Source: JAPOXR01 sp964291445 (GTDB lineage: Bacteria > Pseudomonadota > Alphaproteobacteria > Rhodobacterales > Rhodobacteraceae). From it: DNA of 64,000 nucleotides. The position numbers and the translations under genes are program-made. The stretch is taken from assembly GCA_964291445.2 (NCBI GenBank), contig OZ219862.1, positions 1,488,001-1,552,000 on the forward strand, written 5' to 3'. Below the pieces are notes generated by a model. The model saw nothing but the letters and a program-made list of their open reading frames with translations. It was not told the DNA's origin and searched no databases. Below are positions 25,044 to 33,193 of this stretch, one piece after another (position 1 is the stretch's first letter; each line of letters begins with the position of its first letter).

Positions 25044-26885
25044 TCAGGGCCGGGTGAGGGCGAATATGGCCTGGCTGCGATTGAGCTGCAGCCTTCGGCG
25101 GGTGGCAGCAAGGCTCTCCGCCTGGCGGCGGTTCACGAATATGAGCGCCAGCGCGATGTTGTTGAGGCTGGCCCGGTTTGCCGGGCCGTGATCGGTGCGG
25201 GTCAGGCAGGCATCCTCGCCATGGACGCAGTCTCTCTGGCGATGATTGAGGTTCTCGACAGCCCAATGGCCGCGATTCAGCCGCAGCAATTCCTCCGGCG
25301 ATGCGGCCTCGGCATCGAGCGAGGTGATGAGCCAGGCGGTGGTGGTGCGGTCTTCCTCGTCCGTGCCTGCCACATCCGTCTTCAACACCTCCCGGTAGCG
25401 GGTGATACGGGCGATCTGGCTGACGCCCGGATAGTTGATGGCGCCCTTGAGCGGGGTCATGACGTGGATGGTGCGTTGCTCGATGCGTCCATGCGCCTTG
25501 GCGAAATCCTCCTCGAAGCGACCGGTGGAATCCTGCTCCCAGTCGATGCTGCCCAGGGTGCCGAAGGTCTCCGGCGCGTTGCCCTTGACGGTGAAGACGT
25601 AATCGGCGCCGCAGCGCCGGTGGATCACCTCTGCGGTCTTGCGGGTGGTGTGCAGCGCATCGAGGGTGATCACCTTGCCACGGATGTCGCTCCTCTCCAG
25701 GAGGTCGATGGTGGCCGCCCTCTCGCCGCCCTCGTCACCGAAGTTCATCAGTGCAAAGGGTGCGCCGGCGCCGTGTTCGACCAGGGCCACGGTCTCGTAA
25801 TGATCCTCGCCATTCCTGTTGGCGCCCCTGATACGCTTGCCATCCGCAGCCAGCGCCCGGCCCAGCTGGATCCGGGGACGGCTGTAGCGGCCGACCACCT
25901 GCTCGAGTGCCTCGGGATCGACCGACTGGATCACCCGGTGGATGGTGGATTTGGACGGCGGCTCGAAGAGCCCGGTCCGCTTGCTCTTCCATGCACCGAC
26001 TGCTTCCAGCTCCTCCTGCGAGAGAGAGCGCGCGAACTCGGCCGTGGCCAGGCAGCCCTTCATGTTGGCCAGCTCGGCCAGAACATGGATGGTGAGCACG
26101 CAGGCCACCGTGTGCTTCCTGCCCTGCGCCCGGCGGAAATCGGCCACCGCCGCCAGCTCGTCATGCAGCGAGCGCATCGCCGCTACCCCCCTTGGTGCCA
26201 GTTCGGGACCGGAAGGCGGCATCACCGTCTCCGGCAGCGGGCCGGGATCGGCCAGCAGCCGGCAGGCATCGCGCCGAAGCTGCGTGACCAGGATCTCCTT
26301 CGGCTGGCCATGCGGGTCGGTATACTGCCCATTCATGCGGGCATAGCCCTTGGTCTTCCCCAGCCCCGTCCAGCCGGTGGCCCTGTACATGGTGCCGGCA
26401 AAGCGCTTCGGGTCGCAGAAGGTCTCGGCGACGAGCACCCGATGGCCATGCGCAGCCAGCCAGTCATCGGCCAGCCGGCGGGTCATCCCTGCCAGGAAGC
26501 GGGAGGCGAGGTTCGGGAAGGTCCCGGGCTCGGCGAGGATCAGGAACCGGGTGTTATTGGCAATGAGCTCCAATCGGCGAAACTGCTCGGCCTTTCTCCA
26601 GCCGCACCACCTGTCACGCGGCTGGCACTTGAAGGCGCCGTTCTGCCAGGCGGCCAGGCCGAGCCACTGGCCGCGGAAGGTGGCGATGTATCTGAGGCCG
26701 CGGCCGGCCAGCCGGCGAAAGCCGAGATAGTGGTGCTGGTTCATCAGCGCGTCCCAGAGCGGGCGCTCATCCGGTCTTGCCAGGCGGCACTTGACCTCGG
26801 ACAGGCAGAAGCCCTCGGGAGGTGCCCGGTGGATCGGGTGGGCGTCCATGCGGGTGCGAATCGACATGGCGGGACTATCGCACAT
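25044..26885 (-). CDS. DruA/DUF4338-ISAs1 transposase fusion
   Basis: A 613-residue fusion. The DUF4338 domain (about 28-215) has HYLGFRRLAGRGLRYIA, PRDRWCGW, RRLELIANNTRFLIL, FPNLASRFLAGMTRRL, DW and FAGTMYRATGW, block for block like the separate DruA next door. The ISAs1/DDE_Tnp_1 transposase follows (about 230-610): RGVAAMRSLHDELAAVAD, KGCLATAEFARSL, AADGKRIRGA with a catalytic D, VITLDALHTTR with the second D and LNRGHWAVENLNHRQRD with E. No frame damage is seen. An ATG six codons inside (26867) is the alternative start. Confidence 0.9.
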   Translation of the reverse strand: MCDSPAMSIRTRMDAHPIHRAPPEGFCLSEVKCRLARPDERPLWDALMNQHHYLGFRRLAGRGLRYIATFRGQWLGLAAWQNGAFKCQPRDRWCGWRKAEQFRRLELIANNTRFLILAEPGTFPNLASRFLAGMTRRLADDWLAAHGHRVLVAETFCDPKRFAGTMYRATGWTGLGKTKGYARMNGQYTDPHGQPKEILVTQLRRDACRLLADPGPLPETVMPPSGPELAPRGVAAMRSLHDELAAVADFRRAQGRKHTVACVLTIHVLAELANMKGCLATAEFARSLSQEELEAVGAWKSKRTGLFEPPSKSTIHRVIQSVDPEALEQVVGRYSRPRIQLGRALAADGKRIRGANRNGEDHYETVALVEHGAGAPFALMNFGDEGGERAATIDLLERSDIRGKVITLDALHTTRKTAEVIHRRCGADYVFTVKGNAPETFGTLGSIDWEQDSTGRFEEDFAKAHGRIEQRTIHVMTPLKGAINYPGVSQIARITRYREVLKTDVAGTDEEDRTTTAWLITSLDAEAASPEELLRLNRGHWAVENLNHRQRDCVHGEDACLTRTDHGPANRASLNNIALALIFVNRRQAESLAATRRRLQLNRSQAIFALTRP

Positions 26886-26982
26886 GCAGGACGGGAACGC
26901 CAGCCAAACCTGCCGATCCTCGCGCGGGGCCGCGCGCCTGCGATGGCGGGATGCATGATGTCAAGACAAATCGAGCGAAATC

Positions 26983-26999
26983 AGCGTGGGATGGCCCTG
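26983..26999 (-). repeat. Right terminal inverted repeat of the ISAs1-type element
   Basis: AGCGTGGGATGGCCCTG pairs with the left end at 14 of 17 positions; the second target duplication follows at 27000-27008. Confidence 0.85.
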
Positions 27000-27012
27000 G
27001 CAGGATGGGCAA

Positions 27013-27035
27013 TCACGGCTTGCCCGAACGGTTAC
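27013..27035 (-). repeat. Right terminal inverted repeat of the IS66-type element
   Basis: Exact inverse of 21893-21915, followed by the second GTCAATGC at 27036-27043. Confidence 0.92.
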
Positions 27036-27043
27036 GTCAATGC

Positions 27044-27448
27044 TAGGACTTTGCTTTTTTGCTTGCCTAGTCACTGTGTCCTGGCCCTCAATCCCCCGCT
27101 CGTCGAAGGGTCATCTTCCCGGACCATTGGTGCCGGCCGCCCGATCACCTCAGCTGGTCAACCCGGCATGCAGCATGTCAACGGCTAACAGATAGGGCAG
27201 GATTCTGGTGATTCACCGTTCTTTTGCCAGGATCGTTCCCAGTCCTGCAAACCGCTCCTGTTGTGCCGCGGTGGCGCATATTTCCCTGCCGCCCGGGCCT
27301 GGCGTCGCCAGTCCTTCCGCTATGCTGACGCTTGCCAACGCCGCGGCGTCTTCGCCCGGGGCCCGGGCGAGCGGCCGGCAACCTGGCGCGTCAAATTCCG
27401 TACCATTGCCGGGTTTCGGTGAAACCGGATCGCCCGGGCGGGTATCGT
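27044..27448. other. Gene-poor flank between the IS66-type element and the Rieske gene
   Basis: About 400 bases with no confident gene. On the minus strand 27213-27390 reads as plausible protein (for example ALASVSIAEGLATPG and QERFAGLGTILAKER) but without start or family, so it may be the C-terminus of a gene removed by rearrangement. Confidence 0.35.
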
Positions 27449-28588
27449 CTACAGCGAGACCCGGTTTGACAGGTAGGTTGCAAACTCGAAATTCGGCCGC
27501 TCGAGATGCGAGAGGTAGCCCGGTTCGGCGAATTCCGACTGTAGGCCGGCATAGACCCGCTCTGTGCAACCCCGATCCTCCGCATTCACCGCTTCGAGCA
27601 GGGTGCGAAGCTCGTCGAAATGCTTCTGGCCGTCGGGGTCATTGGCAAATTCCGGCGCCATTCCGCCGCCAAAGAATATCCTGACCTTGCCCGGCTCGAC
27701 CGGGTGCAGCGTCAGATACCAGAAATATCCCGGCGTCAGCGTAATCATCAGGCTCGGATAGATTGACAGCAGGTAGGTCGTCAGCCGGCGCTCCCCCTGC
27801 ATCCTCCTGTTGTCGGGATGGGCAATCGAGAGGGTGAATTCCGGCTCCTTCTGCAGCGTGTGGTAGTTGAAGGCCGGCCCTCCCTCCGGGCATTCGACAT
27901 CATCCACCCGCGAAAGACCGCCAATGGTCCGGGCGTGGCAGACCGGCAAATGGTAACTCTCCATGAAATTCTCGGCCAACACCTTCCAGTTGGTGTTCCA
28001 CTCCATGACTTCGAAGAAGCCCTGGCTGTAGTCCCGCATGCCGTAATCCTCGATCATGGACTCGACTTCCGCCAGCTGTTCCGCCACCGGCGGCGCATCC
28101 GGATTGAGGGTGACCATCACCCAGCCAAGCCAGATCTCGCACCGGAACTCCGGAAGCCGGCACGCCCTGCGATCGAATTCGGAATTGTGTCCCATGCCGG
28201 CCGCCCCGCGCAGCTGGCCATCCAGGCTGTAGGTCCAACCATGGTAGGGACAGGACAGCGTCCGGGAGTTTCCCCTGCCTTCCACGATCTTCGACATCCG
28301 GTGGCGGCAGACATTGGACAGGGCACGAACCTTCCCGTCATTGCCCCGCACCACCACGACCGGTTCCCTGGCCAGGTCAAATGCCAGATAGTCGCCAGCC
28401 TTCGAAAAGCCGTCCACGCGCCCGGCGCAAAACCAGTCCATCCCGAAGATGCGGTCCAGTTCCAGCTCGAGAAACTCCTGCGAGGAATAGACGCTCTTGG
28501 GCATCGCACGGGCGCGCTCGAAGGGTTGCCCGACATTTTCGGCAAGTTCCCTTGCGGGGCCTCGCTGCGCTGCAACTGCATCCATCAC
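27449..28588 (-). CDS. Rieske non-haem iron oxygenase, large subunit (quaternary-amine-oxygenase-like)
   Basis: A 379-residue alpha subunit. The Rieske [2Fe-2S] ligands are C94-x-H96 (CRHRMS) and C113-x2-H116 (CPYHGW). The mononuclear iron site is H213 and H218 in NFMESYHLPVCH, and the bridging position three before H213 is glutamate (E210), not the aspartate of naphthalene-dioxygenase-type enzymes. A bridging glutamate is reported for carnitine monooxygenase CntA. The C-terminal domain is short and complete. It stands alone on the minus strand; a reductase partner is not in the window. Demethylation or cleavage of a betaine-like substrate is inferred. Confidence 0.85.
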   Translation of the reverse strand: MMDAVAAQRGPARELAENVGQPFERARAMPKSVYSSQEFLELELDRIFGMDWFCAGRVDGFSKAGDYLAFDLAREPVVVVRGNDGKVRALSNVCRHRMSKIVEGRGNSRTLSCPYHGWTYSLDGQLRGAAGMGHNSEFDRRACRLPEFRCEIWLGWVMVTLNPDAPPVAEQLAEVESMIEDYGMRDYSQGFFEVMEWNTNWKVLAENFMESYHLPVCHARTIGGLSRVDDVECPEGGPAFNYHTLQKEPEFTLSIAHPDNRRMQGERRLTTYLLSIYPSLMITLTPGYFWYLTLHPVEPGKVRIFFGGGMAPEFANDPDGQKHFDELRTLLEAVNAEDRGCTERVYAGLQSEFAEPGYLSHLERPNFEFATYLSNRVSL

Positions 28589-28940
28589 ATCACCTCTGCA
28601 ATTCGAAGCATTGTCCTGAATGTGCCGTCAGTCAAGAACCGGCCAACCTGTCCTAACGAAATTCATTCCCCTGTCCAAGAGCATTGAACCAGCACTCCGC
28701 CCGCGAAGAGGCGAAAATCGGTTCCTGATTCATGACAGAACGCATTGAGCGTCGTACAGCCTGCACGGGACGACGGAGCAGCCATGTTGCTGTGGCCGGA
28801 ACTGAAGGGCCGCTTCGCCTTTGGTGCTCCGCCCCGTCAAATCGTGGGTGATCGGAATGTCGTTGCCGACCGGGGCGGTTTGTCCCGCAGCAACACGCTA
28901 CTGATTGGCGACGCGCCCGAAACCGCCGGCGCGTTGCATG
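28589..28940. other. Intergenic region with no recognised gene
   Basis: About 350 bases upstream of the Rieske gene and downstream of the DUF3800 remnant. It should contain the Rieske promoter on the minus strand. A plus-strand frame at 28745-28969 shows no recognisable family. Confidence 0.35.
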
Positions 28941-29676
28941 TTAACGTCGAATACCGCTACGGCGGCTGACGCGATTGATCCGGTGCTCGAAATATCGCCG
29001 GAATACCTCGTTCTCGGACCCGCCAACCGGTTCGGACCAGAGCGTACCCAAGCGTCCGACCAACCCCGCGATCCAGTCGGCCGCCTGAAGCGTCTGATAG
29101 CGATGGCTCTCGACATGGAAAGGTGGCTCGATGAGGTGGCGGCGCCCTTCGTTCTTTCCGTACATGCTCTGCGCGGCCCGGGTGATGAGCGCCGGGCGCT
29201 GGTTGTGCTCGTCGAGAATCAGGACGAAATTCTCCGCCGGTTCGCAATTCTCGACGCAGAACTGGTCGATCCGCTTGATCGCTTCGAGAAAGACCCTCGC
29301 ATAGAGGCGGTTGGGTCGTGGGCATGGAAGTCTTCCGGATCCCGACATGGAGCGCGAAGCCGCCCAGCGCCTCGATCCTGTTCAACAACCGGATGGTGAA
29401 CCTGCGCAACTCGGGATAGCGGCTGACGTTGGTCACCGTGTAGATGCTGGACCCCTTCTTCTCCCACAGGGCCGGGTGCTTCTCCGAACGATCGATCTCG
29501 AAGGCGAGCAGCTTGCACTTGCGCTGGTAGAACCAGGTCCCGAAACCCCGCACCTCGTCGGCCGGCAGGACGAAGCCCGCGAGGCCGAATACGGGGCTTT
29601 CCCGGAATCTCGGGTGATCCCGGGCGACGTAGGGGCCGATATGCCCGAACTCGTCGAGATAGGCGAAGTATATCAT
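28941..29676 (-). pseudogene. Frameshifted DUF3800-domain protein
   Basis: The start MIYFAYLDEFGHIGPYV with its paired acidic residues, FGLAGFVLPADEVRGF, FYQRKCKLLAFEIDRS and SSIYTVTNVSRYPELR match DUF3800 proteins. Near 29310-29345 the frame changes: the remainder (NRLYARVFLEAIKRIDQFC, LILDEHNQRPALIT, SHRYQTLQAADWIAGLVGR, NEVFRRYFEHRINRVSRR) is in another frame of the same strand. Together they would make a full-length product, so one small indel broke the gene unless it is a sequencing error. DUF3800 genes are common in mobile and defence contexts. Confidence 0.8.
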
Positions 29677-29700
29677 CCACAGCCCTCCGGAAACGCGAAA

Positions 29701-29720
29701 GCCCGCACCGGAGTGCGGGC
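29701..29720 (-). terminator. GC-rich hairpin upstream of the DUF3800 gene
   Basis: GCCCGCAC, a CGGA loop and GTGCGGGC form a perfect 8-bp stem 25 bases before the DUF3800 start. Reading on the minus strand it is followed by CTTTCG. It could terminate transcription from the right or attenuate the DUF3800 gene. Confidence 0.5.
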
Positions 29721-29873
29721 CTCGGAAAGAGGGCAGTACAGGACTGCGTCTCGGAAGGGAATGTAGTGCCGCACCCTGGTCAACGTCAAGACCCTTTTGG
29801 CGTGACTACTGCTCCTGCAAGGAAATTATCGTGTCATACCGCAGGAGCATCGCGTCATGCAGAGACTCCTGCC

Positions 29874-30257
29874 ATGGCCCGAACGAAGGCAGCATTTGCC
29901 GGAGGAAACCGTCTCTCCGATTATCTCGGCTTGGGCGTGATTTCGCCGGTCTCTCCGCGCGGCACCGTCAATGCCGCCCTGCGGTCACCGGGCCAGGGCA
30001 GCCGGCGACGGCACGATCTGCCGGCCGATGTCATGGTCTACTATGTGATCGTCATGGCGGGCTCCGAGGTGACGACCCGCGAGGTCCTGCGTTGCCTGGA
30101 AGGCGGCATGCGGTGGATCTCGCCCGACCTACCGGTTCGGGTGTCGGGCAAGTCCTCGATCTCGGGGGCCCGCTCTCGCCTGGGTGCGGCGCCGTTCTCG
30201 GCCCTTCGTGACCAGTGCGTGGTATCGGGGGCTGCGCCTGGCGTGTCACCGCGGTGA
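29874..30257 (+). pseudogene. IS4-family transposase, N-terminal remnant
   Basis: From the ATG at 29874 the frame reads an IS4 transposase N-terminal domain: GGNRLSDYLGLGVISPV, RGTVNAALRSPGQGSRRR, LPADVMVYYVIVMA, TTREVLRCLEGGMRWI and PVRVSGKSSISGARSRLG. The catalytic region is missing. A short piece WYRGLRLA follows in another frame at about 30210 and the 30480-30610 segment may be the other end. It is a decayed element. Confidence 0.75.
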
Positions 30258-30627
30258 TGGAAATCGGCACCGAGGCCGGTCTTGCCTGGTATGCCGGGCC
30301 ATATGCCGGGAGCAAGGCCGAGCCGGCCGAACGCCTGCCCGGGCATGCGCTCCAAGACCCCGGATCTCGCCCAACATGTCGTGTGCCGCCGGATTGCACC
30401 CGGTGCTTTCCTCCCGATGGACCCGGTACCGTGGGCGAAATCCTCGAGGCGCGCATGGGTCTCCAGCCGCGGCCTGGCCAAGCCCCGGGGCGTCCACATA
30501 AGGAAGATGCGCAGCTTCAATCTCCGCAGGCCCGGTCCGGTGTCACGCGAGGTCCATGACTGGACACCGGGAGTCGTGTCACGAATTGCTTAAGGCAACA
30601 GTATAGGCCTTATGGGCGAGGCTACCT
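30258..30627. other. Decayed DNA between the IS4 remnant and the ISNCY-like element
   Basis: About 370 bases with no intact gene. Frames are open on both strands because of high GC, but none is protein-like. AAGGCAACAGTATAGG near 30592-30607 could be the far end of the IS4 remnant. Confidence 0.3.
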
Positions 30628-32390
30628 AGTGCCTGTCAGAGAACCCCCCGTTTTGGCAATTTCCGATCAGGAATACGCGGTCCAGAACGTCGATAATCGG
30701 CGAATTTGACCCCGGACCAGGATTTTCCGGAATGCCCGGCAGCAATTTCGGCGGCTCCAGACAAGGCTGACCACGGGGAGAGGCTCCCGGTCCATCCGGA
30801 CCGGGAGCATCGCCGAAGTCAGGGGGATGCCTCAGGCGGCGAGGCGGTCCGTCCGGCGGGCGGTCGCCTGCTGGGCCCGGCGCAGCAGGAGCCCGATGCG
30901 GTGGATGTTCAAGGCTACCACCGACAGCGCCACCGCCCGGGCAAAGCCGTCAGCGCCGCGGGAGCGGACACGATCAAGTCCACGGTGACCGAGATTATTG
31001 ATCGCCGATTCCACCGCCGGGTGGGCCCGGCGCATGGCCACGAACGCATCGCCAGTCTCCCGTTCCCGGTCATCCCGGTTGAGATACCCCTTCCTCGGCA
31101 GCACATTCAGGTCGAGCATGTCATCAAGCCGGGCCCGGTTCTCGGGACTGTGGAAGCCGCGATCGAAGCTCACTGCCCGCAGGTCAGGGAACCGTTCCTG
31201 TGCCGCCGCCACCATCGGTACCGCAAAATCCACATCACTGCCCTGCCACATCACCTGGTGGTGCAGCACGAAGCCATGCTGGTCCTCGAGGATGCAGACC
31301 GGGAGACCGAACTCGGCCGGGCAGCCGGCCTTGCCCTTGGAGATCCACCTGGTGTGCGGCTCGAATATCGAGAACACCTTCTCTTGATGCGGGATCTGCT
31401 CCTCCAGGAGCAGGCGGCGCCGGGTCTGACCTGCCTGCCGTTCGGCATGGGCGATCAAGTTGCTGATGGCGCGGATGTTGATGCCCCTCTGCTGAAGGGC
31501 AGGGAGTGTCTTGCCGGCGCGCTCGATCAGCTGCTGGCAGCAATCCAGATACGCCTCGATATGTTCCGGTCGGGCCCGCCGGGTCCGGCGGACCCGGCCG
31601 TAATGGCCCTTCAGCCTGCGGGACAGGTGCTTCCACTGGCGCCAGCCGGGGATATCGCTGGCGATGCAAATGCGGCCGGTCTCACGGATGAGGCAGCGCA
31701 TGGCGTCCCACAGCAGGCTGACATCGGTCGGGTAATGGACATCGGTCTTGGCGACGAAGGAATCACAGCGCCCGGCCAAGGGCGCGCCAGGCTTTTTTCT
31801 TGCGACCGCATGGCCGCTCTCCACGATCAGCTGGTTCACTTCGGCCAGCAATTCCGGGCTCATGAGGGAGACATTGTCCACGATCGTCTGCAGCTCGTAC
31901 TGGTAGTCGTCCCAGGCCTTGGGATGGCCGAGGAACTGCCGGAGTGTCTGGTGCTGGTTCACCAGCTCATGCAGGCGGTCGAAATCGCAGCCCAACCCCT
32001 GCTTGATCACGCCCATCACCAGGATGCGCCACATCTCCATGCCCGGCCTGCCGGTCTTCCGGCTGGTGCCGGGAAGGATGTACTGGTCGAGAAGTGCAAA
32101 CAGCCGCTCGCGGAACTTCGCATCGGAATAGAGATGCTGAAGCCCGATCAAGAGGGCCGGGATGTCATCCCTGGATTTGGCATCGAGCCTGATATCCTCG
32201 ATGCGGATCTCGCCGAAGGATTGCTGCGGATTGCGTATCTGTCGCATGCTGCCTCGTGAAGATTGGCCGAAACCGGGCTGAATTGGCGGGAAATGGCCGG
32301 AAACCGGCCTGTTCTCCCGATTCTTCGACCTGAGAATACAGCATAATATCCAATGAAGTCAACAACTTAATGGGTTTTCTGGCGGGCACT
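30628..32390 (-). mobile_element. Complete ISNCY-like insertion sequence
   Basis: About 1.76 kb. Terminal sequences TAGTGCCTGTCAGAGAACCC (30627-30646) and, inverted at 32372-32391, TAGTGCCCGCCAGAAAACCC agree at 17 of 20 positions. ACCT at 30624-30627 and 32391-32394 is a likely 4-bp target duplication. It contains one intact minus-strand transposase. The right end touches the stop codon of hpaH. Confidence 0.8.
30832..32247 (-). CDS. ISNCY-family transposase
   Basis: A 471-residue transposase. The N-terminus FGEIRIEDIRLDAKSRDDIP and PGMEMWRILVMGVIKQGLGCD are typical of the ISNCY/IS1202-like group, with acidic catalytic candidates in KTDVHYPTD, AVSFDRGFHSPENRARLD and a C-terminal AIVSAINNLGHRGLDRVRS-like block (here VESAINNLGHRGLDRVRS). 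The reading frame is intact and fills the element. The family name rests on remembered similarity. Confidence 0.82.
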   Translation of the reverse strand: MRQIRNPQQSFGEIRIEDIRLDAKSRDDIPALLIGLQHLYSDAKFRERLFALLDQYILPGTSRKTGRPGMEMWRILVMGVIKQGLGCDFDRLHELVNQHQTLRQFLGHPKAWDDYQYELQTIVDNVSLMSPELLAEVNQLIVESGHAVARKKPGAPLAGRCDSFVAKTDVHYPTDVSLLWDAMRCLIRETGRICIASDIPGWRQWKHLSRRLKGHYGRVRRTRRARPEHIEAYLDCCQQLIERAGKTLPALQQRGINIRAISNLIAHAERQAGQTRRRLLLEEQIPHQEKVFSIFEPHTRWISKGKAGCPAEFGLPVCILEDQHGFVLHHQVMWQGSDVDFAVPMVAAAQERFPDLRAVSFDRGFHSPENRARLDDMLDLNVLPRKGYLNRDDRERETGDAFVAMRRAHPAVESAINNLGHRGLDRVRSRGADGFARAVALSVVALNIHRIGLLLRRAQQATARRTDRLAA

Positions 32391-32392
32391 AC

Positions 32393-33193
32393 CTATCGGA
32401 AGTTGATATTGGCGGAGCCGAAGGGTCCGAAATCGGCCTGGATCCGCGTCCCTGGCGGGCATTCGATGGGGCGAATGAAGCTGCCGGACAGGATGACCTG
32501 GCCTGGCTCGATCGCCTGGCCATACTGGGCCATGCGGCGCGCCAGCCAGACAACGCTCTGGACCGGGTCGTTCAGGACACCGGCGCCCAGGCCGGTCTCC
32601 TCGATCGTGTCATTTCGAAATGCCAGTACCCCGACCCAACGCAGGTCAAGATCATCGACCCGGTGCCTTTCGGCGCCCAGCACGATCCCGGCATTGGCGG
32701 CGTTGTCGCTGATCGTGTCCAGGATGGTTCGCGCCCTGCCGGTCCCGGGATCAACGCGCCGGATGCGGGTGTCGAGGATTTCGATCGCCGGGGCAACATG
32801 ATCCGTTGCCGCCAGCACATCGGCGCGGGTGACACCGGATCCGTTCAGTGCAGATTTCATCACGAAGGCGATTTCGGCCTCGATCCGGGGCTGAATGAAA
32901 TGCCCTTTCGGCACGGTGCTGCCGTTCTCGAAGACCATGTCATCAAACAGGATGCCGCTGTCGGGGATATCGATATCCAGCGCATGGCGCATCGCCTTCG
33001 AGGTCAGACCGATCTTCCAGCCGATCACCCGGCGACCGTCTGCCAGCTTGGCAAGGTGGATGGCGTTCTGCACCTTGTAGGCATCATCCATCTCCATTTC
33101 CGGATGCCGCAGGCTGAGCAGGCCGATCTGGGTGCGGCTACGCTCGGCCTCAAGCAGCTCCTCGGCGGCGCGAGCGTGGTCGCCGGGAGTCAT
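32393..33193 (-). CDS. hpaH: 2-oxo-hept-4-ene-1,7-dioate hydratase
   Basis: A 266-residue hydratase of the homoprotocatechuate meta-cleavage pathway, adding water to give 4-hydroxy-2-oxoheptanedioate. GWKIGLTSKAMRHALDIDIPDSG, FIQPRIEAEIAFVM with the metal-binding E-x-E and ILSGSFIRPI are hallmarks of the HpaH/MhpD fold. Its ATG overlaps the hpaG stop by 4 bases. It is the last gene of the operon, and the ISNCY-like element inserted exactly at its stop codon, leaving the protein intact. The aldolase HpaI that should act next is not in the window. Confidence 0.92.
   Translation of the reverse strand: MTPGDHARAAEELLEAERSRTQIGLLSLRHPEMEMDDAYKVQNAIHLAKLADGRRVIGWKIGLTSKAMRHALDIDIPDSGILFDDMVFENGSTVPKGHFIQPRIEAEIAFVMKSALNGSGVTRADVLAATDHVAPAIEILDTRIRRVDPGTGRARTILDTISDNAANAGIVLGAERHRVDDLDLRWVGVLAFRNDTIEETGLGAGVLNDPVQSVVWLARRMAQYGQAIEPGQVILSGSFIRPIECPPGTRIQADFGPFGSANINFR

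Larger units (their letters stand above)
24852..26999 (-). mobile_element. Complete ISAs1-family element nested in the IS66-type element
   Basis: 2148 bp with 17-bp imperfect terminal repeats: CAGGACTTTCCCACGCT at 24852-24868 and AGCGTGGGATGGCCCTG at 26983-26999 (14 of 17 pair). It is flanked by the 9-bp duplication GCAGGATGG. Its single minus-strand gene encodes an ISAs1 transposase with an N-terminal DruA/DUF4338 domain. The insertion lies between the DruA stop and the right inverted repeat of the IS66-type element. A 75-bp relative of its left end occurs at 59155-59229. Confidence 0.9.
21893..27035 (+). mobile_element. Complete IS66-family (ISBst12-like) element carrying a DruA gene, interrupted by an ISAs1-type element
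   Basis: Perfect 23-bp terminal inverted repeats begin GTAACCGTTCGGGCAAG at 21893-21915 and recur inverted at 27013-27035; the GTAA start and the 8-bp duplication GTCAATGC fit IS66. Cargo on the plus strand is an IS66 transposase (22003-23886) coupled to a DruA/DUF4338 gene (23883-24776). The usual IS66 tnpA and tnpB are absent, as in the ISBst12 subgroup. A nested ISAs1-type element (24852-26999) splits the right end. Removing it and one duplicated copy leaves about 2.99 kb. Intact ends and genes suggest recent arrival. Confidence 0.9.

Noticed and set aside
24837..27188. 783-codon plus-strand open frame
   Set aside because: Antisense to the DruA-ISAs1 transposase, which has clear catalytic motifs.
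30706..32259. 517-codon plus-strand open frame
   Set aside because: Antisense to the ISNCY-like transposase.
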